DNA of 64,000 nucleotides from GCA-2731375 sp964590195 (GTDB lineage Bacteria; Pseudomonadota; Alphaproteobacteria; GCA-2731375), in NCBI GenBank assembly GCA_964590195.1, contig CAZPWJ010000016.1:7922-71921 (forward strand). The letters run 5' to 3'. The notes beneath the pieces are model-generated. The model saw nothing but the letters and a program-made list of their open reading frames with translations. It searched no databases and was not told where the DNA came from. The position numbers and the translations under genes were made by a program. Shown here in pieces: positions 33,876-41,188 of this stretch (positions are counted from its first letter, which is position 1; every line of letters starts with the position of its first letter).

Positions 33876-35861
33876 CTATTCAAATTCCATGATGACGTCG
33901 TCCACCGCCAGGCTGTCGCCGGGACCCGCCTTCAGGGCAGCAACGGTACCGTCACGCTCGGCACGCAGGATATTTTCCATTTTCATGGCCTCGACCACCG
34001 CCAAGGCCTGCCCGGCCTTGACCTCCTCGCCCTCCGCCACGGCCAGGGAAATAATCAGGCCCGGCATGGGACAGAGCAGATATTTCGAGGTATCGGGCGG
34101 TGCCTTATGCGGCATCAAGGCTGCCAGTTCCGCCGCCCGAGGCCGGCGAACGGTAACGCCCGCTTCGACGCCGCCGTGGCGCAACTGGAAACCGGCCGCC
34201 GCCACATCGGCCTGCACCGCCACATGACGGCCATTGACCGTACCCGTGAACAGACGCTCGCCCGGCCGCCAATAGCTGCGCACGGCGATCAAGCGGCCAT
34301 CAAGATCCACATCAAAGCCGTCTTCCACCGATGTCACCGTAACAGCATGATATTCGTCATCCAGGCCGACGACCCAATCCGTGCCGAGGGTGGGCCGGTA
34401 ATGCGCCAACTGGCCATCGACCGAGGCCGCGCGGGCCGCCCGGCGCTGATGCATCAGCACACCGGCGGCCAGCAGCGCATCCAGCACCGCGCCATTGTGC
34501 GGCGCGCCGGTGAAGCCATCGGGATACTCTTCATCGATAAAGGCCGTGGTCAGGTGGCCTTCGACGAAGCGGGGATGGCTGATCAGCGCCGTTAGAAAGC
34601 TCATGTTGTGATTGATACCGCGCACGTAATAGCTATCCAGGGCGGACTGCATGGCGGCAATGGCGCCGTCTCGGTCCTGGCCCTTGGTAACCAGCTTGGC
34701 GATCATGGGATCGTAGTACATGGTAATTTCGGAACCTTCGACCACGCCGGTATCGACCCGCACGTTTTCGGTCTCGGCAGGCGGCTTGCAGCGCACCAGG
34801 CGACCGATTGAGGGCATGAAATTGCGGAACGGATCCTCGGCATACAGGCGGCATTCAATGGCCCAGCCATCGGCCCGGACATCGGCCTGGCTCAGGCTCA
34901 TGGGCTCACCCGCGGCGATGCGGATCATTTCCTCGACCAAATCGACGCCGTAGACCATTTCAGTGACAGGGTGTTCCACCTGCAGGCGGGTATTCATTTC
35001 AAGGAAATAGAAATTCCGGTCCTTATCGACGATGAACTCCACGGTCCCGGCCGAGCGGTAATCCACGGCGCGGGCCAGGGCCACCGCCTGTTCACCCATG
35101 GCCTGGCGGGTGGCCTCGTCCAGAAACGGAGAGGGCGCCTCTTCGATAACCTTTTGATGGCGCCGCTGGATGGAACATTCGCGCTCGCCCAGATAGATGC
35201 AATTGCCATGGCCGTCGGCCAGCACCTGAATTTCGATATGGCGGGGCTGTTCAATGAATTTCTCGGCGAAGACCCGGTCATCGGCGAAGCTGGAGCGCGC
35301 CTCGTTCCGGGCCGAGGTGAAACCTTCCCGCGCCTCGGCCTCCGTATAGGCCACGCGCATGCCCTTACCGCCGCCCCCGGCGGAGGCCTTCAACATTACC
35401 GGATAGCCCAATTGTCCAGCGACAGCCGCCGCATCGTCCTCGTCTTTCAGCACTTCCAAATGGCCCGGCACGGAATTGACGCCGGCTTCCTGTGCCAGTT
35501 TCTTGGACGCGATCTTGTCGCCCATGGCCTCGATGGCGCCCACCGGCGGACCGATGAAGGCGACGCCCATATCCGCCAGGGCCAGGGCAAAGGCAGGATT
35601 CTCCGAAAGGAAGCCATAGCCCGGATGCACCGCTTCGGCGCCGCTGCGCTTGATGGCATCCAGGATCCGTTCGGTAACCAGATAGCTTTCCGCCGCCGGG
35701 GCCGGGCCGATGGCGATGGCTTCGTCCGCCATTTCCACATGCAGGGCGTTGGCGTCAGCCTCGGAATAGACCGCCACCGTGGCGATCCCCATGGCACGTG
35801 CGCTGCGGATAACCCGGCAGGCGATTTCGCCGCGGTTGGCGATGAGAATTTTAGAGAACAT
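33876..35861 (-). CDS. pccA: Propionyl-CoA carboxylase, biotin-carboxylase/BCCP alpha subunit
   Basis: A 661-residue subunit that carboxylates biotin with ATP and bicarbonate. The biotin carboxylase domain spans about residues 1-450, with the ATP-grasp loop KASAGGGGKGMRV and the EMNTRLQVEHPVTE site. A linker BT domain follows, and the BCCP domain has the biotinylated Lys in VEAMKMEN near the C-terminus. ATG 35861 is used; the preceding TTG is only one codon longer. pccB ends 28 bases upstream. With PccB it makes methylmalonyl-CoA from propionyl-CoA arising from odd-chain or branched substrates. Confidence 0.95.
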   Translation of the reverse strand: MFSKILIANRGEIACRVIRSARAMGIATVAVYSEADANALHVEMADEAIAIGPAPAAESYLVTERILDAIKRSGAEAVHPGYGFLSENPAFALALADMGVAFIGPPVGAIEAMGDKIASKKLAQEAGVNSVPGHLEVLKDEDDAAAVAGQLGYPVMLKASAGGGGKGMRVAYTEAEAREGFTSARNEARSSFADDRVFAEKFIEQPRHIEIQVLADGHGNCIYLGERECSIQRRHQKVIEEAPSPFLDEATRQAMGEQAVALARAVDYRSAGTVEFIVDKDRNFYFLEMNTRLQVEHPVTEMVYGVDLVEEMIRIAAGEPMSLSQADVRADGWAIECRLYAEDPFRNFMPSIGRLVRCKPPAETENVRVDTGVVEGSEITMYYDPMIAKLVTKGQDRDGAIAAMQSALDSYYVRGINHNMSFLTALISHPRFVEGHLTTAFIDEEYPDGFTGAPHNGAVLDALLAAGVLMHQRRAARAASVDGQLAHYRPTLGTDWVVGLDDEYHAVTVTSVEDGFDVDLDGRLIAVRSYWRPGERLFTGTVNGRHVAVQADVAAAGFQLRHGGVEAGVTVRRPRAAELAALMPHKAPPDTSKYLLCPMPGLIISLAVAEGEEVKAGQALAVVEAMKMENILRAERDGTVAALKAGPGDSLAVDDVIMEFE

Positions 35862-35889
35862 CAATACGATACTTTCGCGTTCTAAAGTC

Positions 35890-37422
35890 CTAAAGCGGAA
35901 TATTGCCGTGCTTTTTCCAGGGGTTTTCCAGCTTCTTGTTCTTCAGCATGGTCAGCGCCCTGGCGATGCGCCGGCGGGTATTATGGGGCATGATCACATC
36001 ATCAATATAACCACGCTTGCCGGCAATAAAGGGGTTGGCGAAGGTATCGCTGTATTCCTGGGTCAACTGCTCTATACGTTCGGGATTATCCAGTTCCGAG
36101 CGGAAAATAATCTCGACCGCGCCCTTGGCACCCATCACGGCGATCTCCGCCCCTGGCCAGGCGAAGTTGACATCGCCGCGCAAATGCTTCGAGGCCATGA
36201 CATCATAAGCACCGCCATAGGCCTTGCGCGTAATCACCGTGACCTTGGGCACGGTGGCCTCGGCGTAGGCGTAGAGCAATTTGGCGCCATGGGTGATGAT
36301 GGCGCCGTATTCCTGCGCCGTGCCGGGCAGGAAGCCAGGCACATCGACGAAGGTTACGATGGGAATCTCGAAACAATCGCAGAAGCGCACGAAGCGCGCG
36401 CCCTTGCGCGCGGAATCGATATCCAGGCAACCGGCCAGGACCATGGGCTGGTTGGCCACGAAACCCACCGTGGCGCCATCGACACGGCCAAAGCCAATGA
36501 CGATATTGCCGGCGAATTCGGGCTGAATTTCATAGAAATCGCCGTCGTCCACGACTTTTTCCAACAGCTCCTTGATGTCATAGGGCTTGTTCGGATTGGC
36601 CGGCACCAGGGTATTGAGGGATTCTTCCGCCCGGTCGATCGGGTCGTCCGTGGGCCGGTGCGGCACGCCGCTACGGTTCGAAAGGGGCAGAAAATCAAAC
36701 AACCGCCTGATTTGCGCCAGGGCCTCCACATCATTTTCGAAGGCCAGGTCGGCAACACCGGATTTCCGGCTATGGGTCGAGGCGCCGCCCAGTTCCTCAT
36801 GTGTCACCTCTTCCTGGGTCACCGTCTTCACCACGTCGGGGCCGGTGACATACATGTACGAGCTGTCCTTGACCATGCAGATGAAGTCGGTCATCGCCGG
36901 CGAATAGACGGCGCCGCCGGCGCTGGGGCCCATGATGACAGAAATCTGCGGCACCACGCCCGAGGCCATGACATTGCGTTGAAAAACTTCCGCATAGCCG
37001 CCCAACGAAGCGACACCTTCCTGAATGCGGGCGCCGCCGGAATCGTTCAGGCCAATGACCGGCGCGCCGGCCTTCATGGCCTGATCCATGATCTTGCAGA
37101 TTTTTTCCGCATGGGCCTCCGATAGGGAGCCGCCGAAGACGGTGAAATCCTGGCTAAAGACAAAGACCAGACGGCCATTGATGGTGCCCCAACCGGTAAC
37201 CACGCCGTCGCCGGGAACACGCTGATCGGCCATGCCGAAATCTTCACAGCGATGCTCGACGAACATGTCATATTCCTCGAACGAATCGGGATCGAGCAGC
37301 ATTTCCAGCCTCTCCCGCGCCGTCAATTTGCCTTTTGCATGTTGCGCCTGAATGCGTTTTTCACCGCCACCGGCGCGCGCCGCCGCGCGCTTCGCCTCAA
37401 GCTGACGCAGGATGTCCTGCAT
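35890..37422 (-). CDS. pccB: Propionyl-CoA carboxylase, carboxyltransferase beta subunit
   Basis: A 510-residue subunit with N- and C-terminal carboxyltransferase crotonase folds. It transfers CO2 from biotin to propionyl-CoA. Diagnostic segments are AKGKLTARERLEMLLDPDSF, FGGSLSEAHAEKICKIMD, NDSGGARIQEGVASLGGYA, FVDVPGFLPGTAQEYG and RKAYGGAYDVMASKHL. The AYGG(A)Y segment is typical of propionyl rather than methylcrotonyl enzymes. It heads the pccB-pccA-acyP operon. The 133-base upstream region should contain the promoter, but no clear -35/-10 pair was found. Confidence 0.95.
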   Translation of the reverse strand: MQDILRQLEAKRAAARAGGGEKRIQAQHAKGKLTARERLEMLLDPDSFEEYDMFVEHRCEDFGMADQRVPGDGVVTGWGTINGRLVFVFSQDFTVFGGSLSEAHAEKICKIMDQAMKAGAPVIGLNDSGGARIQEGVASLGGYAEVFQRNVMASGVVPQISVIMGPSAGGAVYSPAMTDFICMVKDSSYMYVTGPDVVKTVTQEEVTHEELGGASTHSRKSGVADLAFENDVEALAQIRRLFDFLPLSNRSGVPHRPTDDPIDRAEESLNTLVPANPNKPYDIKELLEKVVDDGDFYEIQPEFAGNIVIGFGRVDGATVGFVANQPMVLAGCLDIDSARKGARFVRFCDCFEIPIVTFVDVPGFLPGTAQEYGAIITHGAKLLYAYAEATVPKVTVITRKAYGGAYDVMASKHLRGDVNFAWPGAEIAVMGAKGAVEIIFRSELDNPERIEQLTQEYSDTFANPFIAGKRGYIDDVIMPHNTRRRIARALTMLKNKKLENPWKKHGNIPL

Positions 37423-37555
37423 GAACCCACCACCTTCCCAACGGGATCTTGTTACACTGCCTGTTTGATAGCACGATACAGGGGCCGATGGGCAGCCCGA
37501 TCACCGCCAATTTGTGCCGTTTGGCGAAGAAAATTTTTTTAGTAGCTGGCCGGTA

Positions 37556-40375
37556 TTATCCGTCGAGGGCGTCGCGGATCCGCTGGGCCAGCTCGGACGG
37601 GCCGAACGGTTTGCCCAACAACTCGATGCCGGGCTTCAGCCGCCCCTGGTCGACAAAGGCATCACGGGCATAGCCGGACATGAACAGGGTCTTTAGAGCA
37701 GGATAGTCAGCACTGGCCAGATCCACCATTTGTTGTCCGTTCATTCCGCCTGGCAGCAATACATCGGTCAACAGAAGGTCAATATTGGGATTTCGGGCTA
37801 GTTGTTTCAGTCCTTCGGCTCCGGTGCTGGCCAGCAGCACCTCATAGCCCAATCTCCGCAATATCATCGAAACCATTACCTGCACATCACGTTCGTCCTC
37901 CACGACCAGGATAACTTCCCGTTTGCCGGTGCGGGCGGGTTGATCGTCGGCCGGCCGCCATGGCGGTTCCTCGTCCCCCTCCGCCAAGGCCGAAAGGAAT
38001 ATTCGAAACGTCGTGCCGGTGCCCTTGGCCGAATCCACGACGATGTGACCTTCGGATTGTTTGACGAAGCCATAAACCATGCTCAAACCCAGGCCCGTCC
38101 CCTTGCCCACTTCCTTGGTGGTAAAAAACGGATCAAAGATCCGCGCCTGATCCTCGTCCGAGATACCGACGCCATCATCGCTGACCGCGATCATGACGTA
38201 GTCGCCGGGCAGTGCCTCGCTTGGCCTGTCGGCATCACGGGCCGTGGAAACGTTCGCGGTTTCTATACGGATCGCACCACCCTGGGGCATGGCATCACGG
38301 GCATTGATGGACAAATTCAGAATAGCCTGTTCAAGCTGCCTGGGATCAGCCAGACAAAGGGGCAGATCAGGCGCCAGATCGAAGGAAACTTCAATATCCT
38401 CGACCAGGCTGCGCTTTATCAAGGACTCTATGCCGCGAAGCAATTCATTCGCATCCACCTGCTTTACTTCAAGCGGTTGCTGGCGCGAAAAGGCAAGCAT
38501 GCGCGCGGTCAAAGAGGCCGCCTGATCAATCGCCCGCATGGTCGGCTCCAACAATTCAGCGACCTCCGGATCTTGCTCTGGCGTTTCCTGCATCAACGAA
38601 AGATTGCCCATCATAATGGCGAGCAGATTGTTGAAATCATGCGCGATGCCGCCCGTTAATTGGCCGATGGCCTCCATCTTCTGGGCCTGGCGCAATTGGG
38701 TCTCGGCGGCCCTCAACTGGGAAACATCGACGCTGATGGTACAGACGCCGATGACCTTGCCGCCGGCATCCGTGACCGGAAACTTATTGGCGATCAGATA
38801 ATGTTGGTTACCATCGGAAAAAGTCGTTTCCCATTCTTCCGTTAGGCTTTGCCCGATGCGAATAACCTCCTGATCCGAGGCCACGGCCCGTTCCGCGTAT
38901 TCCATTGGATAAATATCACGGGTTGTCTTGCCAACGACGTCGCGCGCGGCACGCCCGGTCCATTCCTCGTAGCGGCGATTGACCAGCAGAACTCGATCCT
39001 CAAGATCCTTCAATATGATCGAGTTCGGCGAATTCTCCACCACCCTCTGGAACAGTTCCTCAAGGCGCCTGCGCTCTGAAATATCGCGCAGTGCGCCGAT
39101 GTATAAGGTCCCCTGCTCCATTTCGACGCTGCTGACCGCCAATTCCAAGAATAGGTCGCGGCCATCCTGATGACGGCCAGTGACCTGGCGCGGCCCCTGC
39201 CCAAGCAATGATGAACGGCCGGTTTCCTGATGTTTGGACAGATATCCGTCATGCTTGGAACGATCAGGTTCGGCCATAAGCATCTTGATATTCTGACCAA
39301 TCACTGCATGGTCCGGATAACCGAATATCCGTTCCGCCCCTTGATTGAACGACGACACCACGCCTTTTTCATCCATGGTAATCAAGGCATCGACCATATT
39401 GGAAATGACCGTGCTGACGAATTTTTCACTTTCGCGCCCGGCGGCCTCGGCGCGACCGCGCTCGTCCATCTCGGTCTGCAGGCGCCGGTTGCTTTTGTTT
39501 AGCGCCTGGGTTCGCTCAAGTACCCGCTCTTCAAGCGAAGCCTGGGCCATCCGCAGTTCGGCCTCGATACGCTTTTGCTTGGTGACATCTATAGAGACAC
39601 CGGTCATTCGGATGGCTTGGCCACGATCATCCCGGACCACCAGGGCACGCGCATTGATGTGGCGAAGTTCGCCATTGTCCCGCCGGTATATCCGATAATC
39701 GACGTTATACTCGGCATCGTCTTCCAGCGATTTTCGCGCCGCTTCCATGACGCTATCGACGTCGTCAGGGTGCAGGGTGCGGACAAATTCAGCTTCCATG
39801 ACATCCCTGGCGGCATCGGATGGCATTCCCGACATTGCCAGCATTCGCGTATCCCAGATGTGGGTACCTTCCAGAAGGTTCCAGGTCCAGGTGCCGATTG
39901 ATCCCGCATCCAGGGAAAGATTTAACCGCTCGTCGCTTTGCGTCAGAGCTTCGTCGGTCTTCACTTGCTCCGTGACATCGGCGACCAGGCAGCTGGCGCC
40001 TATAACCTTGCCTTGATCATCATGAATGGGAGAGAAGGTGCTCTGCAAAAAGACTTTCTCGCCAGATTTTATACGGCTGTCGTATTCATTGGCCTGGCCG
40101 CGCTGCGCCGTTCCGTATGCCATTGCCTGGCGCAACAGCCCTTCGATCCGTGGACCAGCGTTCGCCATTGTCTGGCTGATGGGTTGGCCAATATGCGCTT
40201 TATCTGAAAGGCCGCTCAGGACCAGGAACATGTCATTGGCATAAACGAACCGACATTCCAGATCGACAATGCAGAACCCAGCGGGAATCTGGTCGAAAAC
40301 TTGCGCGACATTGAGCAGTTGTCGATGCGCCGTCGCAACATCCGCCACTATTCCATCACCCACGCGACCCTGCAT
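37556..40375 (-). CDS. Hybrid PAS histidine kinase with FixL-like haem PAS candidate
   Basis: A 939-residue soluble hybrid kinase. Four PAS domains lie at about residues 15-135, 145-270, 320-445 and 450-560, with a coiled coil after the second. The third PAS contains His375 in RSKHDGYLSKHQ, at the place of the haem-ligating His of FixL, and Arg396 in GPRQVTGRHQDG, near FixL's oxygen-switch Arg. HisKA has His579 (GGIAHDFNNLLA), the HATPase has a normal GTGLGLSMVYG box, and a C-terminal receiver has Asp871 (LLTDVLLPGG). ATG 40375 begins MQGRVGDG. The next gene upstream is atp12; a dyad lies between them. Confidence 0.92.
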   Translation of the reverse strand: MQGRVGDGIVADVATAHRQLLNVAQVFDQIPAGFCIVDLECRFVYANDMFLVLSGLSDKAHIGQPISQTMANAGPRIEGLLRQAMAYGTAQRGQANEYDSRIKSGEKVFLQSTFSPIHDDQGKVIGASCLVADVTEQVKTDEALTQSDERLNLSLDAGSIGTWTWNLLEGTHIWDTRMLAMSGMPSDAARDVMEAEFVRTLHPDDVDSVMEAARKSLEDDAEYNVDYRIYRRDNGELRHINARALVVRDDRGQAIRMTGVSIDVTKQKRIEAELRMAQASLEERVLERTQALNKSNRRLQTEMDERGRAEAAGRESEKFVSTVISNMVDALITMDEKGVVSSFNQGAERIFGYPDHAVIGQNIKMLMAEPDRSKHDGYLSKHQETGRSSLLGQGPRQVTGRHQDGRDLFLELAVSSVEMEQGTLYIGALRDISERRRLEELFQRVVENSPNSIILKDLEDRVLLVNRRYEEWTGRAARDVVGKTTRDIYPMEYAERAVASDQEVIRIGQSLTEEWETTFSDGNQHYLIANKFPVTDAGGKVIGVCTISVDVSQLRAAETQLRQAQKMEAIGQLTGGIAHDFNNLLAIMMGNLSLMQETPEQDPEVAELLEPTMRAIDQAASLTARMLAFSRQQPLEVKQVDANELLRGIESLIKRSLVEDIEVSFDLAPDLPLCLADPRQLEQAILNLSINARDAMPQGGAIRIETANVSTARDADRPSEALPGDYVMIAVSDDGVGISDEDQARIFDPFFTTKEVGKGTGLGLSMVYGFVKQSEGHIVVDSAKGTGTTFRIFLSALAEGDEEPPWRPADDQPARTGKREVILVVEDERDVQVMVSMILRRLGYEVLLASTGAEGLKQLARNPNIDLLLTDVLLPGGMNGQQMVDLASADYPALKTLFMSGYARDAFVDQGRLKPGIELLGKPFGPSELAQRIRDALDG

Positions 40376-40409
40376 CGGACCGTCCCATGAAAACGCGCGC
40401 CCGCTATCA

Positions 40410-40433
40410 AGCGCGACACCTAAAGGTCGCGCT
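40410..40433 (-). promoter_or_regulatory. 8-bp inverted repeat between atp12 and the hybrid kinase
   Basis: AGCGCGAC and GTCGCGCT are perfect complements around an 8-base loop. The element lies 57 bases after the atp12 stop and 35 bases before the kinase start. TTTATA at 40438-40443 (TATAAA on the minus strand) is a possible -10 element, in which case the dyad would overlap the transcription start like an operator. No U-run follows it, so a terminator role is less likely. Confidence 0.35.
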
Positions 40434-40489
40434 CTACTTTATACCGAACTAGGTATTAACAAAGAATGCTTCATTTCGGCGGTAGTGGC

Positions 40490-41188
40490 TCAACCGGCGC
40501 GATGTAAATCCAAGAACTGCGCGGCAATTTCGAATTCGCCGCGCAACCCCGCCGCATGGGCCTCGGCCTCCGCATCCAGGCCCCAACGCTCTGCCTGATA
40601 GTCATTTTCCAGACGCACGGCGGCCCAGGCCGCGGCGACGTCCAGGGCGCCGGCACTGACCGCCAGGGCCAGAACCAGTGATCCGGCGATGGTCACCAGA
40701 TCATTCATCGCGGCCAATTCCATGATGTCATGGCCATCCAGCACCCGGTGCAGGGCGGCCAGGGCGGCCCCGTCCTGGGCAATATGGCCGATACCATCGG
40801 TGGTGAGGAGACGGGCGCCATGTTCCGCCTCGGCCCAGTTCAGCCATGGCGACCAAAGCTGCTCTTGCCGTTGCACCAAATCCTCGGGCTCCGCTGCCCG
40901 ATAGCACAAAAGATCGGAACCGCCGTATCCGGCCAGATTATCCACCACCGCGCCGCGCTGCCCGGCAACCAGATCAATAGCGGTATTGGCAATGCGGAAC
41001 AGAGGCATGCTTTCAGGCACGATGTCTTCATCCTGCCGCCGCCACTCCTCGGCAATTGCCTCCGCCAAGGCTTCCGCCCTGACGGCAAAGAGCGCCTTTT
41101 TTGGCGTCCGGACCGGCCGGCCATCCAGTTCGATCGTTACTCCGCTCGGCGCCGAGACAACGGCGACATCCTTGTAAAAACGCTTCAT
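40490..41188 (-). CDS. ATP12-family F1-ATPase assembly chaperone
   Basis: A 232-residue cytoplasmic chaperone expected to bind the alpha subunit of F1-ATPase before assembly. It starts MKRFYKDVAVVSAPSGVTIE and shows LDGRPVRTPKKALFAV and ENDYQAERWGLDAEAEA, both typical of ATP12. The family is found in alphaproteobacteria and mitochondria, so it also supports the taxonomic call. ATG 41188 overlaps the AsmA-like gene's TGA (ATGA), which indicates translational coupling. Confidence 0.92.
   Translation of the reverse strand: MKRFYKDVAVVSAPSGVTIELDGRPVRTPKKALFAVRAEALAEAIAEEWRRQDEDIVPESMPLFRIANTAIDLVAGQRGAVVDNLAGYGGSDLLCYRAAEPEDLVQRQEQLWSPWLNWAEAEHGARLLTTDGIGHIAQDGAALAALHRVLDGHDIMELAAMNDLVTIAGSLVLALAVSAGALDVAAAWAAVRLENDYQAERWGLDAEAEAHAAGLRGEFEIAAQFLDLHRAG

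Noticed and set aside
37503..37541. CGCCAA/TTGGCG hairpin followed by a T7 run on the plus strand
   Set aside because: No plus-strand gene ends nearby. On the minus strand it would precede pccB without a T-run, so a terminator call is not supported.
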